From: Mesorhizobium sp. L-8-3
Lineage (GTDB): Bacteria; Pseudomonadota; Alphaproteobacteria; Rhizobiales; Rhizobiaceae
Assembly (NCBI RefSeq): GCF_016756615.1
Contig: NZ_AP023262.1
Span: forward strand, 3,969,501-4,033,500
DNA length: 64,000 bases
Direction: 5' to 3'
The position numbers were made by a program, and so were the translations under genes. Numbering within the stretch: position 1 is the first letter of the stretch; every line of letters begins with the position of its first letter. Shown in pieces: positions 1 through 8,222 of this stretch. The notes beneath the pieces are model-generated. The model was given only the letters and a program-made list of their open reading frames with translations. It was not told where the DNA came from and ran no database searches.

Positions 1-820
1 TTCGCATCGCAGCTGGTCGATTGCCCATGCCGGCAGAAGCGACTGCCTGTGCTTTTTCGTGGCCGACGGCGTCGCCAGCCTGGTCCCCGAGGATGGAGAG
101 TCGATGGAACTCATGGGACCGGCCGTCGTCTGGATCCCGCTTCCAACGAACGGCGTGGTGAGGATGGACGCCGGATCGAGCGGTTTCACCTTTTCAGCAG
201 CCGAGGAATTCGTCTGGCGCACGGTGGGCGACAGCGTGCTCGCCGCCGACATGCGCGCCATGATGGACCAGCTCGTCATCGCCACGGCCGAGGACGTGTT
301 GCCTGTCATCGACGAGTTGTGGACGAGTTTTGCAGGCATCGTCCGCGAGGTGCGTGTCCAGCAGCCTGGGGCGAACGCCATCACCGGCTTCCATCTCGGC
401 GTGATCCTTTTGCATCTTTGGCGAAGCCGTGGAGCAGCGGTCGCCCATGGAGGTGGCGCGACGACGATCCAGCGCTTCCGCCAGCTTGTCGAACTGCATT
501 TCCGCGAAGGGCTCGGGGTCGAGGACTATGCGCGCAGCCTCAACGTCACACGCAGCCATCTGCACGAAGCCTGCATGCGCCTCGCGGGCCAAACGCCGCT
601 CGCCATCATCCATGCGCGCCTCATCGAAGAGGCCCGCACCCGCCTGGAACAGACCGACATGTCCGTCGAGCAGGTCGGCTACAGCCTCGGCTTCCGTGAC
701 CCCGCCTACTTCAACAGGTTCTTTCGTCGGCTGACCGGCCAGACCCCGGGCGCCTTCCGCAAGAGCGCGTTCGCAAGCGCGCCGGCGCCGGAATCTGCCT
801 CGTTCGCTGCCTGGCCGTAG
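1..820 (+). CDS. AraC-family transcriptional regulator (5' end outside window)
   Basis: DNA-binding regulator of the AraC/XylS type. The reading frame is open to the left edge with no start, and the residues before the first GTG at 59 (...DCLCFFVADG) look like real coding sequence, so the gene begins outside the window. The first ~150 visible residues look like a cupin-type ligand-sensing domain. The last ~100 form two helix-turn-helix motifs, the second marked by the family signature around DPAYFNRFFRRLTGQTPGAFR. The inducer and target genes cannot be told from the sequence; no adjacent divergent operon is visible. The family call is firm, the function unknown. Confidence 0.85.
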   Translation, partial: SHRSWSIAHAGRSDCLCFFVADGVASLVPEDGESMELMGPAVVWIPLPTNGVVRMDAGSSGFTFSAAEEFVWRTVGDSVLAADMRAMMDQLVIATAEDVLPVIDELWTSFAGIVREVRVQQPGANAITGFHLGVILLHLWRSRGAAVAHGGGATTIQRFRQLVELHFREGLGVEDYARSLNVTRSHLHEACMRLAGQTPLAIIHARLIEEARTRLEQTDMSVEQVGYSLGFRDPAYFNRFFRRLTGQTPGAFRKSAFASAPAPESASFAAWP

Positions 821-983
821 AAACTCATCCCCTTCTCACCAAGCGTCAAGATCGGCACGAAGCGCGCTCCCGGCTTGTGGTGGGGCTAACAACAATGGAC
901 AGTCTGACCGGCTTCCTTTTGCTGTCTGTTTTCTGCAGTCGCGCATCTGATATCTGTAATTATCAGACAAATGGGAGGGCAAG

Positions 984-1310
984 ATGCATGTCCGACTGTT
1001 GGCGATACTTTTGGCCCTCCCGATCTGTCCGGCTGCCGCACATGACTGGTACACCGGCAAGGTCGATCCGGTGACGCGGATAGGCTGCTGCGGCGACATG
1101 GATTGCCGCGCAATAGAAGACGGCGACGTCCGTGAGCTGGCTGACGGCAGCTATGTCTATCTGCCGCGGTATTGGAGAGTGCCTGCCGCTCGCGTGCAGA
1201 GTTCGCCGGATTTTCGCTTCCATATTTGCGAAAGCGCGCTGTTCAACGAAAACGCCTCTACTCTTGAATGGCGCTGGGTTTGCTTTTTCGCGCCGCCGCG
1301 GATGATGTAG
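984..1310 (+). CDS. small secreted hypothetical protein
   Basis: A 108-residue protein with a typical signal peptide (residues 1 to about 19, ending PAAA before HDWYTGK), so probably periplasmic. The mature part has several cysteines, including an adjacent pair in GCCGDMDC and later C residues in ICES and VCFF, which suggests disulfide bonds. A purine-rich AGGGCAAG precedes the ATG. I do not recognise a characterised domain; it resembles short conserved proteins annotated as hypothetical in rhizobia. It is a single gene convergent with ugpC. Confidence 0.6.
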   Translation: MHVRLLAILLALPICPAAAHDWYTGKVDPVTRIGCCGDMDCRAIEDGDVRELADGSYVYLPRYWRVPAARVQSSPDFRFHICESALFNENASTLEWRWVCFFAPPRMM

Positions 1311-1635
1311 GACGCTGGGGCGCAAGAAGACGGCATGGTGCCGAGCTCTTCGTTCCGTCCAAGTGGTTTTGCGTTTCCGAGGCTTGCGCGGCGTTCCAGA
1401 TAGCCGGTATCGGCTAAATCGATCTCTGCCCGTTCGGGCGATATCGGAAATCGGGCGCTATGCTATCTTCACATGGCCGAGGTCCCACCCGCGGCAAGCG
1501 CCCGGCCACCGTGCGGCCCAAGCCCCCGCTTACGACACCCGCCCAGGCCGGGCGCATTCCTTCTACATGCTCAAGTCGGGCGTGCAGACGGCCGGTCCCG
1601 CCACCGTCGCGGGCCGACCGTTTTTGCGCAGCCGG
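1311..1635. other. convergent intergenic region with two hairpins
   Basis: No credible gene lies here. Two perfect inverted repeats stand close together: TAGCCG/CGGCTA around GTAT at 1401-1416 and GCCCG/CGGGC around TT at 1428-1439. They lie between two convergent genes, so they may end transcription from either side, but neither is followed by a clear T-tract. Confidence 0.35.
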
Positions 1636-2757
1636 TCACGCCTTCACCAGGATCGGAGTCGCCTTCCTGGTCTCGGCCGCCGGTCTGACTTCGCCGGCGA
1701 GGCGATGGCCGGTCTCGGCGTCGAACAACTGGACGTCGGAGGGGGCGACCCGGAACGACAGCGGGTCGCCCGGCGAGAAGTGATTGCTGCCGGAGAGATG
1801 GGCAACGACGGTCTCGCCGGCGAAGGTGCCGTGGATGAGCTGCGCCGCCCCCAATTCCTCGGCGAAGTCGAAGCGTCCGGAGAGGCCGTTCGGCGCGAGG
1901 CTGACCGCTTCGGCACGGAAGCCGATCGTCACCGGCCCATGGCCGATATCGGGCCAGCGGCCGCGATCATAGGCGAGGCGCTGGCCGTCCCGCAACGTGA
2001 CGATGCCGGCGTCGACATCGGCAACGGCGGGCAGCAGGTTCAAGCCGGGCGTGCCGATGAAACCCGCGACATAGGTCGTTTCCGGCCGTTGATAGACATC
2101 GGTCGGGCTGCCGACCTGCTCGACCACGCCCTTGTTCATGACCACGATCCGGTCGGCGAGCGTCATCGCCTCGACCTGGTCGTGGGTCACGAACAGCGTC
2201 GTCGTTCCGAGCCGCTGGTGCAGCTTGCGGATCTCGACGCGCATCGCCACCCTCAGCCGCGCGTCGAGGTTGGACAGCGGCTCGTCATAGAGGAACACCT
2301 TCGGCTCGCGGATCATGGCGCGGCCCATGGCGACACGCTGGCGCTGCCCGCCCGATAGCTGCCCCGGCTTGCGGTCGAGGAATTCTGAGAGACCGAGCGA
2401 GGCGGCCACCTTGCCGACCTTCTCCTTGCGTTCCGCCTTCGGCATGCCGGCGATCTTCATCGCATAGCCGATGTTTTCGGCCACGGTCATATGCGGATAG
2501 AGCGCATAGTTCTGGAACACCATGGCGCATCCGCGCTCGCGCGGCTCCATCCGGTTCACCACCTTGCCGCCGATGGCGATCTCGCCGGCGGTGATGCCTT
2601 CCAGGCCGGCCACCATTCGCAGCAGGGTCGACTTGCCGCAGCCTGAGGGGCCGAGAATGACGACCAGTTCGCCATGGGCGATGTCGAGATTGACGCCGTG
2701 GACGACCTCGGTCTTGCCGTAGGTCTTGCGGACGTCGCGAAGGGCGATATCGGCCAT
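1636..2757 (-). CDS. ugpC: sn-glycerol-3-phosphate ABC transporter ATP-binding protein
   Basis: ATPase of the glycerol-3-phosphate (and probably glycerophosphodiester) importer. It has 373 residues, near the usual UgpC/MalK length. Walker A is GPSGCGKST near residue 36, the signature is LSGGQRQR, Walker B is VFLYDEP and the switch is VTHDQVEA. A C-terminal TOBE-type regulatory domain follows (about 240-360), with the stretch FAEELGAAQLIHG that is common in UgpC. It is last in ugpB-ugpA-ugpE-ugpC, 12 bp after ugpE. No ugpQ phosphodiesterase follows. The assignment rests on both sequence and operon context. Confidence 0.92.
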   Translation of the reverse strand: MADIALRDVRKTYGKTEVVHGVNLDIAHGELVVILGPSGCGKSTLLRMVAGLEGITAGEIAIGGKVVNRMEPRERGCAMVFQNYALYPHMTVAENIGYAMKIAGMPKAERKEKVGKVAASLGLSEFLDRKPGQLSGGQRQRVAMGRAMIREPKVFLYDEPLSNLDARLRVAMRVEIRKLHQRLGTTTLFVTHDQVEAMTLADRIVVMNKGVVEQVGSPTDVYQRPETTYVAGFIGTPGLNLLPAVADVDAGIVTLRDGQRLAYDRGRWPDIGHGPVTIGFRAEAVSLAPNGLSGRFDFAEELGAAQLIHGTFAGETVVAHLSGSNHFSPGDPLSFRVAPSDVQLFDAETGHRLAGEVRPAAETRKATPILVKA

Positions 2758-2769
2758 TGGATAGCTCCG

Positions 2770-3666
2770 TTACTTGTCGGTCTGGATCAGGCCGCGCACG
2801 AACCAGCGCTGCAGCAGGATGGTGACGAGCACCGGCGGGGTCAGCACGATCAAGTTGGCCGCCATGGCCACGTTCCAGACCGGCGGCTCGCCGAACAGCG
2901 GGCCGGGAACGACCTTCTGCAACTGCATCGTCGCGGTAGCGAAATTCTGCTGGTCGGTGACGACGAGCAGCGGCCACAGATACTGGTTCCACGACCACAC
3001 GAACATGATGGTCGCGAGCGCGGCCATGTTGGTCTTCGACAGCGGCATCAGCACTTCGAGGAAGAAGCGCACCGCGCCGGCGCCGTCCATCTTGGCCGCT
3101 TCGGTCAGCTCGTCCGGAACGGTCAGGAAGAACTGGCGGTAGAGGAAGGTGCCCGTCGCGGTTGCGATCAGCGGCAGGATCAGCCCGGAATAGGAGTTGA
3201 GCAGGTTCCACTGCGGCAGGTCGATGCCGATCCCGACAAAGTCGAGCATTGACTGGAACGGGCGCAAAGCGTCGGCAGCCACCGCATAGGTCGGCACGAT
3301 GCGCACTTCCAGCGGCAGCATCAGCGTGATGAAGATCAGCCAGAACATCACCATGCGCAGCCGGTAGCTGAAATAGACGATCGAGAAGGCCGACAGCGCC
3401 GCGATGACGATCTTGCCGATGGTGACGCCGCCGGCGACGATCAGCGAGTTCAGCATCACCCGTCCGAAATTGCCCTTCTCCCAGGCGGCCGCGATGTTCT
3501 CCAGGAAATGCGAGCCGGGCAGCAGCGGCATCGGCACCTGGTTTACGGTGTGGAAGTCGTGTGTGGCGGCGACGAAGACGATCCAGATGGGGATGAGCAG
3601 CGCGGCAAGGCTGAACACCAGCAGCGCGTGGGTGAGGAAGTCGAGGATGGGGGTACGTTCGATCAT
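2770..3666 (-). CDS. ugpE: sn-glycerol-3-phosphate ABC transporter permease UgpE
   Basis: Inner-membrane permease, 298 residues with six predicted hydrophobic segments. The ATPase-docking EAA loop is EAAKMDGAGAVRFFLEVLMP, about 100 residues from the C-terminus. The N-terminus MIERTPILDFLTHALLV and the periplasmic stretch around DFHTVNQVP are typical of UgpE rather than of general sugar permeases. The gene lies 12 bp from both ugpA and ugpC and is presumably co-transcribed with them. Confidence 0.92.
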   Translation of the reverse strand: MIERTPILDFLTHALLVFSLAALLIPIWIVFVAATHDFHTVNQVPMPLLPGSHFLENIAAAWEKGNFGRVMLNSLIVAGGVTIGKIVIAALSAFSIVYFSYRLRMVMFWLIFITLMLPLEVRIVPTYAVAADALRPFQSMLDFVGIGIDLPQWNLLNSYSGLILPLIATATGTFLYRQFFLTVPDELTEAAKMDGAGAVRFFLEVLMPLSKTNMAALATIMFVWSWNQYLWPLLVVTDQQNFATATMQLQKVVPGPLFGEPPVWNVAMAANLIVLTPPVLVTILLQRWFVRGLIQTDK

Positions 3667-3678
3667 CTCGCTCTGCCC

Positions 3679-4563
3679 TCAGCTGTAGTGAACGCGCCGC
3701 TCGACGTAACGGAACTGGATGAAGGTCAGGAGGATGATCAGGCCCATCAGCACGATGGATTGCGCTGCAGCCAGCGAATAGTCCTTGCCCTGGAAGCCGT
3801 CGGAATAGATCTTGTAGACCATCAGATCGGTCGCCCGGGCGGGGCCGCCGCCGGTGGTGATGTCGACGATGCCGAAGGAGTTCACGAAACTGTCGGTGAT
3901 GTTGATGACGATCAGGAAGAACAGTGTCGGCGCGATCAGCGGCAGCTGGATGTCCCACATGCGGCGCGTCACGCCGGCGCCGTCCATGGCGCCTGCCTCG
4001 GTCACCGTGCGCGGGATCGACTGCAGCGCGGCGAGGAAGAAGATGAAGTTGTAGCCGACCATCGTCCAGGCCTGCGCCATCACGATCAGGGCGAGCGCAT
4101 CGTAGCCGTCGAGTGCGGGGTTCCAGAGGCCCGGGAAGATGCGGTTGATGGCGGAGACGAAGCCCGCGTCGGGCGAGAAGATGAAGCGGAAGGCCAGGCC
4201 TACGGCGGGTGCGGCGAGCGCGTAGGGCAGGAAGAACGTGAATTTGTAGACCTGGTGTCCCGGCAGCCTGCGATCGACGAACAGCGCCAGCATGGCCGCG
4301 ATGGCCAGCGACAGCGTCGTCGCGAAGAAGGCGAAGGCGAGCGACACGCGCACTGAGCCCCAGTATTTCGGGTCCGCGAACACCGTCTGGAAATTGAGCA
4401 GGCCGACCCATTCGTTCGAGCCGCCGAATGGCGGCTCCAGCGTCAGTGCCCAATACAGCGCCTCGCCGGACGGCCAATAGAAGAAGATGAAGATCAGGAC
4501 CATCTGCGGCGCGATGAAAGCCGCGGCCAGCCACAGATTTGAGAAGGTTGCGCGCTTTTCCAA
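3679..4563 (-). CDS. ugpA: sn-glycerol-3-phosphate ABC transporter permease UgpA
   Basis: First permease subunit of the importer: 294 residues with about six transmembrane segments. The EAA loop EAGAMDGAGVTRRMWDIQLP contacts UgpC. The N-terminal helix starts just after MEKRATFSNLWLAAAF and carries no cleavable signal. It pairs with UgpE to form the translocation pore. A 115-bp gap separates it from ugpB, long enough for a stem-loop or small internal signal, although I see no clear terminator. Confidence 0.92.
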   Translation of the reverse strand: MEKRATFSNLWLAAAFIAPQMVLIFIFFYWPSGEALYWALTLEPPFGGSNEWVGLLNFQTVFADPKYWGSVRVSLAFAFFATTLSLAIAAMLALFVDRRLPGHQVYKFTFFLPYALAAPAVGLAFRFIFSPDAGFVSAINRIFPGLWNPALDGYDALALIVMAQAWTMVGYNFIFFLAALQSIPRTVTEAGAMDGAGVTRRMWDIQLPLIAPTLFFLIVINITDSFVNSFGIVDITTGGGPARATDLMVYKIYSDGFQGKDYSLAAAQSIVLMGLIILLTFIQFRYVERRVHYS

Positions 4564-4678
4564 GCGGTGTCTCCTTGCAACTCGCTACGGAGCCAGGCTT
4601 CGGACAAACGCCGAGGCCCCGGACAAATATGAAGCGGACGCCGCCAGGCAGGCGGCGTCCGGAGAGAGGAGGCGACGA

Positions 4679-6010
4679 TCAGGGCAGCGCGGCGCCCTTG
4701 TAGGTCTGCTCGTAGCGGCGCAGGATCTGGTTGCCGCGTTCGACGGCGGCGTCGAGTGCCGCCTGCACGTCCTTCTGGCCGGTGAAGGCGGCCTCGAGTT
4801 CGGCGCGGATCTCGGAGCGGATCGAGGTGAAATTGCCGAGCCGGATGCCGCGCGACAGCGGACCGACCTCGGAAGCCGTCAGCGAGGCGATGGCGACCTC
4901 GCGGCCGGCACGCTTCGGATCGTTGTAGAAGCCTTCGGACTTGAGCAGCTCGAAGCCCTTGGTGGTCACCGGGATGTAGCCGGTGTTCTCGGCGATGTAC
5001 TTTTCGCCGGTGTCGGGCGCGGTGATGTATTTCATGAAGGCCGCGGCGGCTTCGTATTCTTCCTTGGACTTGCCTTCCATGATCCACAGCGAGGCGCCGC
5101 CGACGATCGAGTTGGTACGCTTGGCAGCATCGATCGCGGGCAGGGCGGCGACGTCCCACTTCAGGTCGGCGACCTGGGTGTTCTTGACCGTGCCGTGGTT
5201 GGCGATCGACGAGGTCGTCGAGGCGCAGGAGCCGTCAGAGAAGGACTGGATGAGGTTCTTGCCGACCTGGCTGGTCTGGATCTTGGCATAGCCGGCGTCG
5301 AGCCAGGCCTTGAAATCCTTCATGTGGTCGACGAAGGCGGTCTTGTTGAAGACCAGTTCGGCGCCCAGGCCGCCATAGCCGTTGTCGAGGCTCGCAATCG
5401 GAATGTTGTTGATGGCGGAGAACTGCTCGAGGTTCATCCAGGTGTCGAAGTCGAGCGCAAAGCCGCATTCGACGCCGGCCGCCTTCAGCGCCTTCAGGTC
5501 CTCGCCGAACTCGGCCCAGGTCTTCGGCGCTTCGGTCTTGCCGATCTTCGACCAGGCGTCCTTGTTCCAGTAGAACACGGCGGTCGAGGAATTATAGGGG
5601 AACGACCACATGTCACCCGAGGAGGTCGCGTAATAGTTGGCGATCCCGGGGAAATAGCCCTTCCAGTCGACGTCGATGCCGTGATCCTGGGCGAACTTGT
5701 TGGCGGGGTAGATCGCGCCGGAGAGCATGAAGTTCACCGTGCCGGCATCGTAGATCTGCACGATGGTCGGATGCTGCTTGGCGCGGTAGGCGGCGATCGT
5801 GTTCTGCTCGGCCTTGTCGTAGCCGCCCTGGCCGGTGCAGACCGCCTCATACTTGTCCTGGCTCTCGTTGAAGAGCTGGCACTGCTTGGCAATCACCTCG
5901 CCGAGGTCGCCCGTCAGGCCGTACCAGAATTCGAACTTGGTGCGCTCGGCCGCGCCGGCGCCCGTGGCGATGGCGGTGGCCGCCGTCGCGAGCAGGATCA
6001 ATCGTTTCAT
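4679..6010 (-). CDS. ugpB: sn-glycerol-3-phosphate ABC transporter substrate-binding protein
   Basis: Periplasmic binding protein of the glycerol-3-phosphate importer, 443 residues. A signal peptide of about 20 residues (MKRLILLATAATAIATGAGA) is followed by a family 1 extracellular solute-binding fold. The early motif EFWYGLTGDLGE and the central block MWSFPYNSSTAVFYWNKDAW are characteristic of UgpB. It is first in the operon; the 5' region carries a Pho box about 90 bp upstream of the ATG, so induction under phosphate limitation is expected. The imported ester supplies both phosphate and carbon. Confidence 0.93.
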   Translation of the reverse strand: MKRLILLATAATAIATGAGAAERTKFEFWYGLTGDLGEVIAKQCQLFNESQDKYEAVCTGQGGYDKAEQNTIAAYRAKQHPTIVQIYDAGTVNFMLSGAIYPANKFAQDHGIDVDWKGYFPGIANYYATSSGDMWSFPYNSSTAVFYWNKDAWSKIGKTEAPKTWAEFGEDLKALKAAGVECGFALDFDTWMNLEQFSAINNIPIASLDNGYGGLGAELVFNKTAFVDHMKDFKAWLDAGYAKIQTSQVGKNLIQSFSDGSCASTTSSIANHGTVKNTQVADLKWDVAALPAIDAAKRTNSIVGGASLWIMEGKSKEEYEAAAAFMKYITAPDTGEKYIAENTGYIPVTTKGFELLKSEGFYNDPKRAGREVAIASLTASEVGPLSRGIRLGNFTSIRSEIRAELEAAFTGQKDVQAALDAAVERGNQILRRYEQTYKGAALP

Positions 6011-6076
6011 TCGTCTCTCCTAGAGGAAGATGGCGCGAGCACGACGCCCGCTAGGGGCCTCCCCTAGAGAGATCGG

Positions 6077-6116
6077 GTGACAGTCACGTTGTGGTCCGGT
6101 GACAGAATGACGACAA
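6077..6116 (-). promoter_or_regulatory. Pho box upstream of ugpB
   Basis: Read on the ugp strand, TTGTCGT-CATT-CTGTCAC (6116 to 6099) gives two PhoB-type heptamers with the standard 4-bp spacer. A further CTGTCAC lies at 6083-6077, exactly two 11-bp turns downstream, so four half-site positions can be counted, the third degenerate. It is about 90 bp before the ugpB start and oriented for activation. PhoB control of ugp is established in enterics and rhizobia; here it is inferred from the motif. Confidence 0.7.
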
Positions 6117-6272
6117 TCCAAAGCTGTTCGCGAACGAAAGCGCCATCGCACTCTCCATGTGTGGGAGGAGCGATCGAGGCAGCGTGCCCAGAGTGACCGC
6201 TCAGCCGGCGCGACGCTTCCGGCGTTCAGGAAATTGGTCGCCCTGGAGCCGCCCAGGGTCGGCAGCGAGAGA

Positions 6273-6668
6273 CTAGACGCCGGTTTCGCGGATCTGGAAG
6301 ACGTTGCCGCCGCTCGTGACGAACTGCCCGGTCGCGTTACGCCGGACCGAATAGCATTTCTCGATGCCGGACCGGATGTCGCCCCACTCGGTGCAGATTT
6401 CGCCGCCCTTGATGGTCCAGCGCCCGCTGTCGCCTGCCACGCTCGGCCGGTCGACCGTGATTTCGGCCCTTCCATCGGGCAGGAACATGAGCTGCCCGGT
6501 GAACCAGCCACCGTCCTCCCACCAGGTGATCGACCGGCCGACCAGTTCGTCGCGGATCTCGCCCGGAGTGAGGTCGGCGGCGACTGCGGGTATTGTCCAC
6601 AGGCCGGCCAGCAAGGCGAGCCGCCAGCGCGAAGTAAGCAAAGTCCTGATCATGAAGCGAATCTTCAT
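6273..6668 (-). CDS. small exported hypothetical protein
   Basis: About 131 residues with an N-terminal signal peptide (hydrophobic LALLAGLWTIPAVAA, then mature DLTPGEIRDELVG). Two other in-frame ATGs, at 6686 and 6653, are possible; 6668 gives a normal length before the hydrophobic core. The mature part has short beta-like strands (GGWFTGQLMFLPDGRAEI, GRWTIKGGEICTEW) and two cysteines that may pair. It resembles small rhizobial periplasmic proteins of unknown function, perhaps of the DUF995 kind, but I cannot confirm this. It stands alone, upstream of the ugp promoter region. Confidence 0.55.
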   Translation of the reverse strand: MKIRFMIRTLLTSRWRLALLAGLWTIPAVAADLTPGEIRDELVGRSITWWEDGGWFTGQLMFLPDGRAEITVDRPSVAGDSGRWTIKGGEICTEWGDIRSGIEKCYSVRRNATGQFVTSGGNVFQIRETGV

Positions 6669-6900
6669 TCCGGCGTGAGCTTTCATGACGATTCAATGAC
6701 ATTTGCCGGCGCATGTCGAGCGGCATGTGTCGGAAAACGCAGGCGGCGTCGGTTCGCCGACGCCACCGCGATATTCACCGCTGCCTTCAGCCAAACGTCA
6801 CCGTCCCGTCAGATGGCTGACATGCTCGGGCGGCAAGGTTCGTCGCCGCAGGCTCGATTCACGCGCCCGCGTCTCTTTTCTTCCTCAAAGGACGGACACC

Positions 6901-7833
6901 ATGCTCGCCAATGGCCCAACCGGCACCGGCATCTCCGCACATAAACGCGCGAACGACCTTTCCGATTTCGCCGCCGAGCTCGACATGATCGAAGCGCTCG
7001 GCGTGGAGGCCATCGAACTACCGACATACGACATGGACATCGTCATCGGCGGGCGCATCCGCAAGCCGCAACTTGAGGCGCTGAAGCGCGCCTGCGCCGG
7101 CCGCGACGTGGTCTATTCCGTCCATGGCCCGCTCGCGATCAACTTCATGGACGAGGCCTGGCGCCTGCCTCGCCACATGGAGGTGCTCGAAGCCTCGCTC
7201 GAGGTCGCGGCCGAAGTCGGGGCAGGCAACTATGTTGTCCATTCGGGCCTCATCCGCACCCAGCAGGGCGACGGCATCGAAGCTGCCTATGGCCGCCAGC
7301 GCGAATGGCTCGCCAGGGCGGGCGAGGTGGCCCGCCAGCACGGGCTGACGCTCTGCGTGGAGACCCTGTTCGCAGGCTTCGAGGGCAAGGTGTATGCCTC
7401 GTCGCCGTCACGCCTCGCTGCGGAACTCCAGGGCATCGGCCATCCGAACGTCAAGGCGACGCTCGACTTCAGTCATGCCTATCTCAAGCTCGACTTCGAC
7501 GGCCGCCGCGGCGATTTCGTCGAGGAGGTCATGGCCCTCGCGCCTTTCGCGCAGCACCTTCACATCCACGACAGCTTCGGTCGCCAGGACGATATCTGGA
7601 TGTTCACCGAGGGCGAGCGGCTGGCTTATGGCCACGGCGACCTGCACTTGCCGGTCGGCTGGGGCGACATTCCGTGGCAGCAACTGATGGCCGAATGCAG
7701 CTTTCCGCAAGGCGTGCTCTTCAACATCGAGCTCAAGGACCGCTACTGGTACGTCGCCCAGGAAACCGTTGACGCAACGAAGGCGCTCGCGGCCAGTGCC
7801 AGGATCGAACGCGTCGGCCAGGCTGCCGAGTGA
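6901..7833 (+). CDS. sugar phosphate isomerase/epimerase-like TIM-barrel protein
   Basis: A 310-residue protein of the AP-endonuclease-2/xylose-isomerase-like TIM-barrel fold. Candidate metal ligands sit at the expected strand ends: E in CVETLF, D and H in TLDFSHAY, H in LHIHDS and E in FNIELKD. These enzymes isomerise or epimerise sugars or inositol derivatives; the substrate here is unknown. The open frame extends upstream to 6703, but that part is not protein-like, whereas the ATG at 6901 follows AAAGGACGG and starts a family-like N-terminus. No operon partner is adjacent on the same strand. Confidence 0.75.
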   Translation: MLANGPTGTGISAHKRANDLSDFAAELDMIEALGVEAIELPTYDMDIVIGGRIRKPQLEALKRACAGRDVVYSVHGPLAINFMDEAWRLPRHMEVLEASLEVAAEVGAGNYVVHSGLIRTQQGDGIEAAYGRQREWLARAGEVARQHGLTLCVETLFAGFEGKVYASSPSRLAAELQGIGHPNVKATLDFSHAYLKLDFDGRRGDFVEEVMALAPFAQHLHIHDSFGRQDDIWMFTEGERLAYGHGDLHLPVGWGDIPWQQLMAECSFPQGVLFNIELKDRYWYVAQETVDATKALAASARIERVGQAAE

Positions 7834-7838
7834 GAACT

Positions 7839-8063
7839 TCAGGCCGCGGCGCGGATCATGTCCGCGGCCTTTTCGGCGATCAGGATGGTTGGGGCATCGG
7901 TGTTGCCGCCAATCAGGTTCGGCATGATCGAGGGCGTCACCACCCGCAGACCTTCCCCGCCGCGGACCCTCGGCCTGGGATCGACGACGGCCTTGTCGGT
8001 GGTCCCCATCCGGCACATGCCGACGGGATAATCGATCGCCTCCGCCCGGGCGCCGATATTCTC
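7839..8063 (-). pseudogene. C-terminal remnant of a GMC oxidoreductase
   Basis: About 74 codons matching the extreme C-terminus of choline-dehydrogenase-like GMC flavoenzymes. The blocks DYPVGMCRMG, VVDPRPRVRGGEGLRVV, SIMPNLIGGNTDAPT and ILIAEKAADMI are in the right order and end at a natural stop. The ~450 upstream residues (FAD-binding GxGxxG and the rest) are absent: the frame runs on antisense to hutI without similarity. In the motif usually written HPVGTCRMG the catalytic His is Tyr, and GNTNAP reads GNTDAP, so it is a decayed fragment. Confidence 0.75.
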
Positions 8064-8182
8064 CGAGGGCAGCATCAGAGGGTGGGCCCGAAATGAAGAG
8101 TTCCCTTTGCCGATGGGGCGGGGCGTGGCGCCCATGCAATCGGCGTCCGCGATGCCCTTATCGGGCTTGCCTTTATCTCCAA

Positions 8183-8196
8183 TATGTATATACATA
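8183..8196. promoter_or_regulatory. candidate HutC operator upstream of hutI
   Basis: A perfect 14-bp palindrome TATGTATATACATA containing TGTA-TA-TACA, the core reported for HutC, the GntR-family urocanate-responsive repressor of hut genes in other proteobacteria. It ends 26 bp before the hutI start, a position where a bound repressor would block the promoter. No hutC lies in the window, so the regulator must be encoded elsewhere. Confidence 0.6.
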
Positions 8197-8222
8197 ATGA
8201 AGAACCATCGAATGGAGGCAAG

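Noticed and set aside
2285..4534. A 749-codon minus-strand frame over ugpC-ugpE-ugpA
   Set aside because: Low-complexity Arg/Ala/Asp composition; it is an alternate frame of three well-supported genes.
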